Shown in pieces: positions 1 to 8,367 of a stretch of DNA of 64,000 nucleotides; position 1 is the first letter of the stretch; each line of letters begins with the position of its first letter. The position numbers were made by a program, and so were the translations under genes. The DNA is from Anaerolineales bacterium (GTDB lineage Bacteria > Chloroflexota > Anaerolineae > Anaerolineales > Villigracilaceae), in contig JABARH010000003.1 in the NCBI GenBank assembly GCA_019187665.1, positions 158,982-222,981 on the forward strand, written 5' to 3'. The notes beneath the pieces were generated by a model. That model saw nothing but the letters and a program-made list of their open reading frames with translations. It searched no databases and was not told the origin of the DNA.

Positions 1-478
1 CAGCCACTTCCGGCCCGAGCAACGCGACCGAAGCGCGGCCAAGGAGGTGTTCCTCGTTGATAATCTCGCCTTCGGTGACGGTGTAGTTACGCAGCGGAAA
101 GAAGTCTGGAGTGACGCCAGAGACGCTGGTGGACGCCGTCTGCCCGGCCGCGGAAACGATGAACCCGCCCTCCATCATCGGCGCGACAATCTGCACATGC
201 GGCGCGGCAAACGGGTCGCTGATGGCGGCCGCATCCTGCAACGTGATCGGCTTCGTATTTTGAATGGACTGGTCCTGCCCGCCGCGAAACACAAAGAGCA
301 GATTCGTGCCGATCCCGCTGATCGAACCGGTGATACTATCCTGAGCGCCGGTGCCGACCGCCAGCATGGCGATGACCGCCGCCACGCCAATGACGATGCC
401 CAGCACGGTCAGGCCGGAGCGCATCTTGTTGGAACTAAGGCTTTCGAGCGCCTCGAGCAAGGCTTGCGTAAAGGTCAT
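1..478 (-). CDS. MacB/FtsX-type ABC transporter permease (3' end beyond window)
   Basis: About 159 N-terminal codons are visible and the gene continues past base 1. It starts [20 protein letters not shown] and has one membrane segment (about residues 20-45, [20 protein letters not shown]) followed by an extracytoplasmic MacB_PCD-like domain. This matches the N-terminal half of MacB-type permeases, which with a separate ATPase and a HlyD-type adaptor export peptides or lipophilic compounds. The ATG overlaps the ATPase stop codon as ATGA, so the two are translationally coupled. The substrate cannot be told from sequence. Confidence 0.88.
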   Translation of the reverse strand, partial: MTFTQALLEALESLSSNKMRSGLTVLGIVIGVAAVIAMLAVGTGAQDSITGSISGIGTNLLFVFRGGQDQSIQNTKPITLQDAAAISDPFAAPHVQIVAPMMEGGFIVSAAGQTASTSVSGVTPDFFPLRNYTVTEGEIINEEHLLGRASVALLGPEVA

Positions 479-1167
479 GCTGTCTCTCCGTTTTCTTCCA
501 CCACACCGTCACGCAGGCGGATGACGCGCTGGGTCTGCGCGGCGATCGCCGGGTCGTGCGTAACGATGATCAACGTTGTGCCGCGCTCCCGGTTCAAATT
601 CAGCAGGAGATTCATGATCTCTTTCCCAACCTTGCTGTCGAGATTGCCGGTCGGTTCATCAGCCATGATGATCGAGGGGTTGTTGACGATGGCGCGCGCG
701 ATGGCGACGCGCTGCTGCTGCCCGCCAGAGAGTTCGGTCGGGCGGTGCGTCATGCGTTCTTCGAGTCCAACCGCGATGAGAGACTCTTTCGCCTTGTCGC
801 GGCGGCCCTCAACAAGCCCGGCGTAGCGCAGCGGCAACTCCACATTGAAAAGCGCCGTCTGGCGCGAGAGCAGGTTGAAACTTTGAAATACAAAACCAAC
901 TTTGCGGTTGCGGATTCCCGCCAGTTGGTCGTCGGCCAGCGAGGCAACCGGCTCGCCGTCCAGAATATATTCGCCTGCCGTCGGCCGGTCGAGACAGCCG
1001 AGGATATTCATCAGCGTGGATTTGCCCGATCCAGATGGCCCCATGATGGAGACCACCTCGCCGCGCGCAATTTTCACCGATGCGCCGCGCAGGGCGTTCA
1101 CCTCCACCTCGCCCATCACGTAGGTCTTGACGAGATTATTGGCAACGACTACCCAGTCATTCGACAT
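475..1167 (-). CDS. ABC transporter ATP-binding protein, MacB/LolD type
   Basis: A 230-residue ATPase of the MacB/LolD subfamily that drives the neighbouring permease. Walker [10 protein letters not shown] is at about residues 43-51, followed by the Q-loop (FQSFNLL), signature [14 protein letters not shown], Walker [13 protein letters not shown] and the H-loop histidine (VTHD). I chose the ATG at 1167, one base after the adaptor stop codon. An in-frame ATG at 1194 would add nine residues and overlap the adaptor by 26 bases. The order adaptor-ATPase-permease is a standard tripartite export operon. Confidence 0.93.
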   Translation of the reverse strand: MSNDWVVVANNLVKTYVMGEVEVNALRGASVKIARGEVVSIMGPSGSGKSTLMNILGCLDRPTAGEYILDGEPVASLADDQLAGIRNRKVGFVFQSFNLLSRQTALFNVELPLRYAGLVEGRRDKAKESLIAVGLEERMTHRPTELSGGQQQRVAIARAIVNNPSIIMADEPTGNLDSKVGKEIMNLLLNLNRERGTTLIIVTHDPAIAAQTQRVIRLRDGVVEENGETA

Positions 1168-1168
1168 G

Positions 1169-2413
1169 TCAACCGCCAAACGGTCCGCCGCCACCGGGGC
1201 CAGGTTCGAACTCCAGCGGCGGATTCAGGATAATCTGGTCGCCCACGTTAACATCGCCGTCTGCCAGCACACTCATCGTGTCGGATGACTGACCCAGGCG
1301 CACTTCAATCTTGACGGGCGCGCCGTCGCGAAGCACGTATACCACCCGCGTGCCGTTTACCAGGCGCACAGAACGGTTGGGGATGAGGATTTGATCGCTG
1401 ATCTCCTGCACAGTGATGGTGACCGCGGCGGTCATGCCTGGCTTCACGCGCTCATCCGCGTCGGTGAGGCGCACCGTCACCGTGAAGTTGACCACGCCCT
1501 GCGCCGGAGCGGCAGCTTGCGAAACCTGGCTTACCTCGCCGTGATATTCCGCGCCGAGGATGGCGTCAAAACTCAACATCACCGGCTGGCCCATGCGGAT
1601 CGAATTGATATCCACCTCCGAGACTTCCAGATCAACAAACAACGCAGAAAGATCGTCGAGGCGGAAGCCCGGCGTGCCTGCGTTCACCGGGTCGCCGACG
1701 AGCGGATGCGCGTCGGTGATCGTCCCGGCAAACGGGGCGATCAAGCGCGACATATTCCACGTCGCCTCCGCCGCGTCCACACGCGCCTGCGCGGCCGCAA
1801 TATCCTCCAAATTGGGGCCATCCTTCACGCGGTCGTACGCGCGCTGCGCGTCTTCGAGGCGCGCCGCGGCCAGGGCGAGAGACTCATCGGCCCTGGCAAT
1901 CGTTTCCTCGTCCGCTTCTACTTTGCGCACCTGGCCGAAAACACGAATCACGAGTCCGGTGTCGAGCGAGTCGCGATATTCTTTCGCACGGTCATACACT
2001 TCCTGCGCCTCGCGCAAGGCAATCTGCGCCTGCACGCGCGCCGTATCCGAATGACGCAAATCGTCCAGCGCCTTTTGCGCGCTGACCAGGTCTGCCTGCG
2101 CGAGGATAACGCTCTGCGAAACAGTGGCAGGAGCGAGAGAAGCCAGCATAGTCTCAGCCGCCACGGTGTCGCCAATGGACGCGGTCACCTCGCCGACCGT
2201 CCCGCCGGACGACCAGACCAGGATCGCCGTCTGGCGCGCCCGCACGGTCCCGGTTGCGCCGACCGTGGCAAGCAATTCGCCGCGTTCCACTACAACCGTC
2301 TGAAATTGGGATTGCTCCTCGCCCGCGTTGCGCGCGGCAAAGAAAACAGCCGCCAGCACAAGCACAATGACGACTGGAATTATGATTTTTCGATTTGTCT
2401 TCAGGAAATTCAT
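1169..2413 (-). CDS. HlyD/MacA-family periplasmic adaptor (efflux RND/ABC adaptor)
   Basis: A 414-residue membrane-fusion protein. An N-terminal membrane anchor (residues about 9-26, [18 protein letters not shown]) is followed by a lipoyl-like half-motif, a long alpha-helical hairpin (about 95-215, rich in A, E, Q and R), a second lipoyl half and a beta-barrel domain. The last ten residues are mostly glycine and proline, which is unusual. A GGAGG ribosome site precedes the ATG. It is the first gene of the export operon. Chloroflexota are usually regarded as monoderm, so it probably bridges membrane and cell wall rather than an outer membrane. Confidence 0.9.
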   Translation of the reverse strand: MNFLKTNRKIIIPVVIVLVLAAVFFAARNAGEEQSQFQTVVVERGELLATVGATGTVRARQTAILVWSSGGTVGEVTASIGDTVAAETMLASLAPATVSQSVILAQADLVSAQKALDDLRHSDTARVQAQIALREAQEVYDRAKEYRDSLDTGLVIRVFGQVRKVEADEETIARADESLALAAARLEDAQRAYDRVKDGPNLEDIAAAQARVDAAEATWNMSRLIAPFAGTITDAHPLVGDPVNAGTPGFRLDDLSALFVDLEVSEVDINSIRMGQPVMLSFDAILGAEYHGEVSQVSQAAAPAQGVVNFTVTVRLTDADERVKPGMTAAVTITVQEISDQILIPNRSVRLVNGTRVVYVLRDGAPVKIEVRLGQSSDTMSVLADGDVNVGDQIILNPPLEFEPGPGGGGPFGG

Positions 2414-2434
2414 GGGGGTATCCTCCAGTGCGTA

Positions 2435-2462
2435 ATTCTATCCCTTTCGCCTTTTCACACAA
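2435..2462 (-). promoter_or_regulatory. Putative sigma70 promoter of the MacAB-type operon
   Basis: On the minus strand TTGTGT and TAGAAT are separated by 16 bp, 22 bp upstream of the adaptor ATG. The -35 match is partial, so this is a tentative call. Confidence 0.4.
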
Positions 2463-2561
2463 GTCCCGGCAGGAAAGATTTACCCGGATTTTACATTACG
2501 CGCACAGCGCATGCCCCCGGCAAGGTGACGATTGTCCTCTGGTTTGGTGACATTTTCGCCT

Positions 2562-2590
2562 TTGACCATGCCGGAAAATTCCGGTATCAT
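2562..2590 (+). promoter_or_regulatory. Promoter of the gltD-like gene with a palindrome in the spacer
   Basis: TTGACC (2562-2567) and TATCAT (2585-2590) are 17 bp apart. The spacer contains the inverted repeat CCGGAA-N2-TTCCGG, placed where a repressor would compete with RNA polymerase. The start codon follows 44 bp downstream. Confidence 0.6.
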
Positions 2591-2634
2591 TCGGCGGAAT
2601 CGCTTTTTTATTGATTCCCAAAGGAGACCCAGCC

Positions 2635-4074
2635 ATGCAGGCTGTACCAGGTGAATTTTTAAATATTGACCGGAAATCACGCGCCAACAAACCCTTTTTC
2701 GATCTTGACTTGCGCCCGCCCGAAGAGCGCGCCTGTGACTTCGAAGCCGTGGTCATTGAATTCAACGCGGAACGCGCCATGGTGGAGGCCTCCCGCTGTA
2801 TCCACTGCCCCGACCCCGCGCCCTGCATGGTGGCCTGCCCCACTCACAACGACATCCCCTCAGCCATGTGGCTGATCGAACAGGGACGCTTCACCGAGGC
2901 CGCCAACCTCTATCACCAGACCAGTTCCCTGCCAGAGATCTGCGGTCGCGTCTGCCCGCACGAGGCGCTCTGCCAGGGGTCGTGCGTTTTGAACAAGACA
3001 CACACGCCGGTACTGTGCGGCGAACTCGAAGTCTTTTCTGTGGATTACAAACGCCGCCACGACGGGCATGTTATGCCGGTCGGCGCGCCGACCGGCAAAC
3101 GCGTGGCCGTCATCGGAGCCGGCCCCGCCGGGCTGGGCTGCGCCGAACAACTTGTCCAGCGCGGACATGAGGTGACCATCTTCGAATCCAAACCCGGACC
3201 CGGCGGTCTGCTCGTCTATGGCATCCCCAACTTCAAACTCTCCAAAGAGGTCTGGCAGGAAAAATGGGAGGAATTCGAACGCGCTGGCGTCAAATTCGCG
3301 CCCAACACCTACATTGGAAAAGACAAAACCATTGACGGCCTCTTCGAGGAAGGTTTCGACGCAGTTTTCATCGGCGTCGGCTCAGAGGTGGACGCCAAAA
3401 TGGAAGACACCCCCGGCACCAACCTGCCCGGCGTGTACGAGGCCACCGACTTTTTGATCCGCGGCAATGTGGAACAGACCCTGCTGCCTCAAGATATGCG
3501 CCAGCCATTGGAGATCGGCAACCGCATCGTCGTCATCGGCGGCGGCGACACCGCCTCCGACTGCCTGCGCACCGCCATCCGTCTCGGCGCGGAAGAGGTC
3601 AGCTGTCTCTATCGCCGCACCGAAAACGAAATGCCCGGCGGAAAAAAAGACCGCAAAATGGCGCGCGAGGAAGGCGCCAAATATCGTTTCCTCACCCAGC
3701 CGGTCAAATTCATCGCCGGGGAAGACGGCCGTCTGGCCGCAGTGGAATGTATCGAAATGAAACTCGGTGAACCCGACGCCAAAGGCCGCCGCAAGCCGGT
3801 GCCGGTCGAAGGCTCCAATTTCAGTATCGCCTGCGACACTGCCATCCTCGCCCTGGGCTATTGGCCAGACCCGATCCTTGGCAAAACCACACCCAACCTC
3901 GAAGTTCACGACTGGGGGCTGATCACCGTCAAAGATAAGCAGACTGGACTCACCAGCCGCACAGGAGTCTTCTCCGGCGGCGACTGCGTGACCGGGCCCG
4001 ACCTCGTCGTCACCGCCATGGCCGGCGGACGCAAAGCCGCCTGGGCTATTGACGAATATTTGCGAAACCAGTAA
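2635..4074 (+). CDS. gltD: NAD(P)-dependent oxidoreductase, glutamate synthase small subunit family
   Basis: A 479-residue FAD/NAD(P)H and iron-sulfur protein of the GltD family. GltD-type proteins pass electrons from NADPH to a partner, in glutamate synthase the GltB large subunit. Visible features are an N-terminal cysteine cluster (CIHCPDPAPCMVACP, then CGRVCP and CQGSC) for two 4Fe-4S centres, a FAD Rossmann motif GAGPAGLGCAEQL, a second dinucleotide motif GGGDTASDC and a C-terminal FAD motif GGDCVTGPDLV. The ATG at 2635 has an AAGGAG site 8 nt upstream; a TTG at 2611 lies before that site and is rejected. No large subunit is adjacent, so it may serve another partner, for example as an NfnB/SudA-like enzyme. 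Confidence 0.85.
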   Translation: MQAVPGEFLNIDRKSRANKPFFDLDLRPPEERACDFEAVVIEFNAERAMVEASRCIHCPDPAPCMVACPTHNDIPSAMWLIEQGRFTEAANLYHQTSSLPEICGRVCPHEALCQGSCVLNKTHTPVLCGELEVFSVDYKRRHDGHVMPVGAPTGKRVAVIGAGPAGLGCAEQLVQRGHEVTIFESKPGPGGLLVYGIPNFKLSKEVWQEKWEEFERAGVKFAPNTYIGKDKTIDGLFEEGFDAVFIGVGSEVDAKMEDTPGTNLPGVYEATDFLIRGNVEQTLLPQDMRQPLEIGNRIVVIGGGDTASDCLRTAIRLGAEEVSCLYRRTENEMPGGKKDRKMAREEGAKYRFLTQPVKFIAGEDGRLAAVECIEMKLGEPDAKGRRKPVPVEGSNFSIACDTAILALGYWPDPILGKTTPNLEVHDWGLITVKDKQTGLTSRTGVFSGGDCVTGPDLVVTAMAGGRKAAWAIDEYLRNQ

Positions 4075-4108
4075 CGCAAAATGAATTTTGCGTCGCCCTG
4101 ATGGGCAA

Positions 4109-4136
4109 AAAAGAGACGGTTGAGGCCGTCTCTTTT
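4109..4136 (+). terminator. Rho-independent terminator after the gltD-like gene
   Basis: An 11-bp perfect stem (AAAAGAGACGG/CCGTCTCTTTT) with a 6-nt loop lies 34 bp after the stop codon. The T-tract is within the stem end. Confidence 0.8.
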
Positions 4137-4199
4137 CCATTCCAAAGACAAACCCACATTGCGCGCGCTTGCGCACTTTTGCAAGAGGTCTATTAACTC

Positions 4200-4330
4200 C
4201 AGGACTTACGCAAAGCCTTGCGTAGGGCGCGCCGAAGGTCTAACGCGCCTGCTGGCATTACGCCTGCCGTGATTTGCCTGGCAAATCACGGGCGGCGCCA
4301 GGGGAGAACGCCAATTATGCGTACGTTCTG
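4200..4330 (+). mobile_element. MITE family 1, copy A (131 bp, 13-bp TIRs, 5-bp TSD)
   Basis: The left end CAGGACTTACGCA and the inverted right end TGCGTACGTTCTG match at 11 of 13 positions. The element is flanked by the perfect direct repeat AACTC (4195-4199 and 4331-4335). It has no coding capacity and contains an internal hairpin, GTGATTTGC-CTG-GCAAATCAC. A second copy in the same orientation lies at 52385-52514. It is probably moved in trans by a transposase encoded elsewhere. Confidence 0.85.
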
Positions 4331-4373
4331 AACTCACCATTTCTTCGCGGTTTCTCTACCGTACATGAGAAGA

Positions 4374-4480
4374 TTTTTACCGCAAAGCACGCTAAGGTCG
4401 CCAAGTTAAAAAGGTTTTCTTTGCGTTCACTTCGGCTTCGCTCAGTACAGGCTTTGCGGGCGTAGCGGTGCAAATGTACG
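4374..4480. repeat. Dispersed intergenic repeat (CGCAAAGCACGCTAAGG type)
   Basis: Gene-free DNA with the phrase ACCGCAAAGCACGCTAAG, followed by an imperfect inverted repeat (CTTTGCG and CGCAAAG-like words) and the word CTTCGCTCAGTACAGG. Related wording occurs at 25614-25690, 45600-45760 and 56155-56345. Together with the MITE this accounts for most of the 480-bp gap before the next gene. Confidence 0.55.
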
Positions 4481-4543
4481 GTAGAGAGTTCGCGGTGATT
4501 TTTTTCAACAGAGTCGTCTGTGAAATCTACGCCAGACATTGGA

Positions 4544-4549
4544 TATAAT
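4544..4549 (+). promoter_or_regulatory. TATAAT -10 element for a leaderless start at 4556
   Basis: TATAAT is separated from the ATG by only 6 nt (CTCCCC), so the transcription start should fall on the start codon. Confidence 0.65.
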
Positions 4550-4555
4550 CTCCCC

Positions 4556-5854
4556 ATGCCCAACAAAACCCTGCGCGTCGTCGAATGGATGTTACTGCTC
4601 CTGCTGTGGTTCATGTGCATCATCCGCTCCGCGCCACACGCCGCCTCCAATTACGAACGCGTCCGCGCCTACACTCGCGTCTCCGAGTTCAACTACAACG
4701 CCTGGGTGGCCGATGCCAGCCTGCTCAAACTCAGCCAGAGCGCGCTGGGCATGCCCACCTATATCAAGCGCGAACAACGCGCCCAGGCCGTCATGGAACA
4801 CCTGCGCCTCGTCCAGGCCATCATCGAGGCCGAACGCCGCCTCGAGATCATCTACGCCGACCCCGCCATCCAAGACAAAACCGCCGAAAGCGCCCATCTC
4901 CGCGCCGAACTCGACCGCCTCTACGCGCGGCAGGAACACCTCCAGCCCATCGCCGAATCCATTATCCAGGCACAAGTAACCGAAATCCTGGCCGGAGCCG
5001 GTCTCACCCTGGGCGGCCAGCCCATCCCGCCGGTGCTTTACCACGTCTCCCCTTTGCCGCTCAACCTCGTCGTCTCACGCCGCGACCGCATCGAACAAAC
5101 CATAGGCATCTCCCTCGAACCCTTCCTCTCCGTCGAAGAGCAGGTAAAGATCGAAGAGGCTGTCGCCGCCAAACTGGACGTCTCCACCCTGGTCGTCCCC
5201 GTCGGCGGCATCGGCGTCTACCCCACCATGGTCATGCGCACCGACTATTTTTCGTGGCAGGTCAGCACCGTCATTCACGAATGGACCCACAACTACCTCA
5301 ACCTGCGTCCGCTTGGGATGAACTACAGCGGCCCGCCGGAAGTGCGGATCATGAACGAGACAACTGCCTCCATCGTGGAAAACGAATTGGGGCCGCTGGT
5401 CATGCAGCGCTTCTACCCGCACATCGCATCCTCCCTCGACGGGTGGGCGGGCGCGGCCTCCCCGATCATCTTCTTCGGGACGCCCGCGCGCGACGACCCT
5501 CCGCCATTCGACTTCCGCGCTGAAATGCACGCCACACGCGTCCGCGCCGATGAATTGCTCGCCGATGGAAAGATTGAGGCAGCCGAAACCTACATGGAAC
5601 AACGCCGCCAACTCTTCTGGCAAAACGGATACGCCATTCGTAAGCTCAACCAGGCCTACTTCGCCTTCTACGGCGCCTATGCCGATACGCCGGGCGGCCC
5701 CGCCGGTGAAGACCCGGTCGGACCGGCCGTGCGCGCCCTGCGCACCCAAAGCGATTCGCTTGCCGATTTCATCAACACCATTTCGCAGATGGACTCGTTC
5801 AACGATCTGTTGGCAGCCATCGGACAGACCCTGCCCGAATCATCCTCAAATTAA
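4556..5854 (+). CDS. Membrane-anchored putative zinc metallopeptidase (HEWTH motif)
   Basis: A 432-residue protein of unknown function. An N-terminal hydrophobic segment (about residues 9-22, VEWMLLLLLWFMCII) anchors it or acts as a signal. A largely helical region (about 30-150) precedes HEWTH at residues 241-245, an HExxH zinc-binding and catalytic pattern, followed by NETTASIVENELG, which could supply the third ligand as in gluzincins. I infer an extracytoplasmic metalloprotease. There is no ribosome site; the start is set by the adjoining -10 box. An upstream GTG at 4520 would precede that box and is rejected. The next gene follows after 23 bp. Confidence 0.75.
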   Translation: MPNKTLRVVEWMLLLLLWFMCIIRSAPHAASNYERVRAYTRVSEFNYNAWVADASLLKLSQSALGMPTYIKREQRAQAVMEHLRLVQAIIEAERRLEIIYADPAIQDKTAESAHLRAELDRLYARQEHLQPIAESIIQAQVTEILAGAGLTLGGQPIPPVLYHVSPLPLNLVVSRRDRIEQTIGISLEPFLSVEEQVKIEEAVAAKLDVSTLVVPVGGIGVYPTMVMRTDYFSWQVSTVIHEWTHNYLNLRPLGMNYSGPPEVRIMNETTASIVENELGPLVMQRFYPHIASSLDGWAGAASPIIFFGTPARDDPPPFDFRAEMHATRVRADELLADGKIEAAETYMEQRRQLFWQNGYAIRKLNQAYFAFYGAYADTPGGPAGEDPVGPAVRALRTQSDSLADFINTISQMDSFNDLLAAIGQTLPESSSN

Positions 5855-5877
5855 ACAAAGCCGCCTCCAAACCCACC

Positions 5878-7083
5878 ATGAAACATTCTCTTGTTCTCTT
5901 GCTGTCTGCCTTGCTTCTCGCCGCGTGCGGCACAACCGCCCGCCCCCTCCCCGCCTCCCCGACTGCCGCCCTGCCGCCCAGCGCCACACCCGAAGCGTGC
6001 CAACCCGCGCCAGCCCAACCCACACCCATTGCGGCCATCGGCTCCCGTTTTGCGCCGGTCACCGCCGCCGACTGGGTGGCCGGCGCGCCCGACGCGCCCG
6101 TCACCATGATTATCTACAACGACTTTCAATGCGTCGAATGCAACGACCAGATCCTCACCGACCTGCTGGCAAATCACCCAGATGATCTTCGTCTGGCCTA
6201 CCGCCATTATCCCCAGCCCGCGCTATACGACAAAGCCCTGCTGGCCGCGCAAGCCGCAGAGGCGGCCGGCGCGCAAAATAAATTCTGGGAAATGCACAAC
6301 CTGCTCTTTCAAAAACAGGGAGAATGGGTCACATTAAAACCAGACGAGTTCATCGAATGGCTCGGCACGCAGGCCGAAACGATCGGGCTGGAACGCGCCC
6401 GCTTCGAGTCTGATCTGACGAGCGCCGCCATTGTCGCCACAGTGGAGCGCGCGATGGAAGCCGGAAAAACTGCGGGCATCCCGGTCCTGCCCCTGATCCT
6501 AATCAACGGGCAGATCTACACCGCGCCCAAAGACCCCTTCGCGTTCGACCAGGTCATTCGCCTGACGGCCCTCGGCGCGCGGCAATTCTCCGCCTGCCCC
6601 GCGATGACGATTCACAAAAACCGGCAGTACCTTGCCAGTATCGAAACCACCCAGGGAACCATTACACTGGAACTTTTCGCAGACAAAGCGCCCTTCACGG
6701 TGAACTCGTTCATCTTCCTTGCGCGCCAGGGGTGGTACGACGGCGTGACGTTTCAGGGCATCGCCCCCGGACTCGCCACAGGCGACCCAAGCGGCACGGG
6801 CATTGGCGGACCGGGATACGTCTTCCACAACGAGATAGACCCCGCCTTACATTTCAACCAACCCGGCGTCGTCGCCATGCTCAATTTCGGCCCAGACACC
6901 AACGGTAGTCAATTCTTCATCACCCTCGCCCCACAGCCCAACCTCGACGGCATGTACACCATCTTTGGCCGCGTTCTCTCCGGCCTGGATGTGCTGGCCG
7001 AGATTTCTCCACGCGACCCGGACGGAGGCGACTCCCCGGCCCAAGGCGACCTGATCCTCACCATCACCATCGAGGAGCGATAG
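5878..7083 (+). CDS. Lipoprotein with DsbA-like thioredoxin domain fused to a cyclophilin-like domain
   Basis: 401 residues. The signal peptide ends in lipobox LLAAC (Cys17), then comes a Pro/Thr-rich linker to about 60. A DsbA-like domain (about 60-235) carries the redox pair C85-V-E-C88 and a cis-Pro region (GIPVLPLILINGQ). A cyclophilin-type PPIase domain fills about 248-401 (TQGTITLELFADKAP, GSQFFITLAPQPNLDGMYTIFG). The family's catalytic His-Arg of the FHR motif reads F-Q-G here and one residue is missing, so isomerase activity is doubtful. The expected role is folding of exported proteins at the outer face of the membrane. It lies between two membrane-protease-like genes and its stop codon abuts the next ATG. 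Confidence 0.88.
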   Translation: MKHSLVLLLSALLLAACGTTARPLPASPTAALPPSATPEACQPAPAQPTPIAAIGSRFAPVTAADWVAGAPDAPVTMIIYNDFQCVECNDQILTDLLANHPDDLRLAYRHYPQPALYDKALLAAQAAEAAGAQNKFWEMHNLLFQKQGEWVTLKPDEFIEWLGTQAETIGLERARFESDLTSAAIVATVERAMEAGKTAGIPVLPLILINGQIYTAPKDPFAFDQVIRLTALGARQFSACPAMTIHKNRQYLASIETTQGTITLELFADKAPFTVNSFIFLARQGWYDGVTFQGIAPGLATGDPSGTGIGGPGYVFHNEIDPALHFNQPGVVAMLNFGPDTNGSQFFITLAPQPNLDGMYTIFGRVLSGLDVLAEISPRDPDGGDSPAQGDLILTITIEER

Positions 7084-8355
7084 ATGCACCCCGCGCGCAA
7101 TTCATGGAAGCAACTTGCCCTGTTCATTCTCGGCCTGCTGGGATTTCTTTTCTGCGTCGGCGGCAGCGCAATCGTCGGACTCGGCGGGTTGCTCAACATT
7201 GCCAGCCCAGACGCGATCACCGAAGCCGCACAACCGCTGGCGCTGGGGGTTATGTTTCTCTCCATAGGCATGTTGCTTGCGCCGGGCGCGCTGAGTGCAT
7301 TCCGCCGGATGAGCGGCCGCGAAGAATCCCAGAGTGCGGCGCATCTGCCCTTCCGCCTCTGGCATATCCCCCTTTTGATCTCGCTCTGGCTGGGCAGTTT
7401 GCTTCTCGGTCAATGGGCGGCGGAGGCCGCCCCTCCCGCCTGGATTCTCCTGCCGCTGCTGATACCCCTGTGCGTCATTCCGCCCATCTGGCTGGCAGTT
7501 GGGCTGGCCGGGCGCGGCTACAACTTCAACCCGCGCTGGCGCAGTTGGAACGCGTTCAACATCGGCGCGACACTCGGCCCGTTCCTCATCCTTGTGGCCG
7601 AAATGATCACTCTCGGAATCTTGTTCTTCATCGTGATCGTTTTCATCGCTTCCCAGCCGGATCTGTTCCGCTCCCTGGAGGCGCTGGCGCTGCGCCTGCA
7701 ATCGGCCCATGGCGAAGAAGAAGTTCTCGCGGCCATCGGCCCACTGGTAACAAGCCCGCTTGCCATTGGAATCATTTTGTTTGCAGTGTCCCTCCTCGTG
7801 CCGCTGATCGAGGAGGCGCTCAAACCGCTGGCGGTCTGGTTTTTTGCGCGGCAACTCAACACGCGGCTGGATGGATTTGCGCTGGGCGCGATCAGCGGGG
7901 CGGCCTATTCGCTCTTTGAAACCGGCGGCATTGGCTCTGCCGCCGGCGGCGATTGGCTGGCCCTGCTCGGGGCGCGCGGCGGGACCAGCCTGCTGCATAT
8001 TGCCGCCAGCGCATGGATGGGATCGGCCATCGTCCCCGCCATCCACGAACGCAAATGGCTCCAACTGCTCGGCGTATACGCCTCGGTGGTCGCCTTGCAT
8101 GGAACATGGAATGCACTCAGCGTGTTCAATGGTTTCGGCATCGCAGCAGAAGGTCAACCAGGCGGAAGGTGGCTGCTTGCATTGGCCGGGTTCTCCGCGT
8201 ACGGACTGGCCGCGCTCGCCGCGCTCTTCCTTGCACTGCTCCTCCATCAACAAAATCGCTTTTCCGCTCTCCACAACCAGCCTCTCGCCGCGACGCTTCC
8301 AGGCACGCCCGCTGCCTCCATTGTCGAGCCGCCACCCACCCATTTGCAGACGTGA
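7084..8355 (+). CDS. PrsW-family glutamic-type intramembrane protease
   Basis: A 423-residue protein with about ten membrane segments. The PrsW/Abi-like pattern is present: EEALKPLAVWF (EExxK) in one helix, FE in the next (AYSLFETGG) and two histidine-bearing helices (LLHIAASAWMG and ALHGTWNALS). PrsW-type enzymes cleave membrane substrates such as anti-sigma factors. No anti-sigma gene is adjacent, so the target is unknown. The ATG immediately follows the previous TAG, which implies coupling with the DsbA-cyclophilin gene. The C-terminal tail (about 400-423) is hydrophilic and Pro-rich. Confidence 0.82.
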   Translation: MHPARNSWKQLALFILGLLGFLFCVGGSAIVGLGGLLNIASPDAITEAAQPLALGVMFLSIGMLLAPGALSAFRRMSGREESQSAAHLPFRLWHIPLLISLWLGSLLLGQWAAEAAPPAWILLPLLIPLCVIPPIWLAVGLAGRGYNFNPRWRSWNAFNIGATLGPFLILVAEMITLGILFFIVIVFIASQPDLFRSLEALALRLQSAHGEEEVLAAIGPLVTSPLAIGIILFAVSLLVPLIEEALKPLAVWFFARQLNTRLDGFALGAISGAAYSLFETGGIGSAAGGDWLALLGARGGTSLLHIAASAWMGSAIVPAIHERKWLQLLGVYASVVALHGTWNALSVFNGFGIAAEGQPGGRWLLALAGFSAYGLAALAALFLALLLHQQNRFSALHNQPLAATLPGTPAASIVEPPPTHLQT

Positions 8356-8361
8356 TAAGAT
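8356..8361 (+). promoter_or_regulatory. TAAGAT -10-like element for a leaderless start at 8368
   Basis: TAAGAT is followed by AACCCC (6 nt) and the trmI ATG, the same geometry as at 4544 and 61682. Confidence 0.45.
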
Positions 8362-8367
8362 AACCCC

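Noticed and set aside
7102..8343. Long minus-strand reading frame opposite the PrsW-like gene
   Set aside because: Low-complexity, Arg/Gln-rich translation, a shadow of a GC-rich gene on the other strand; the same applies to the long frames opposite topA, rlmN, tig, fni and the FN3 protein gene.
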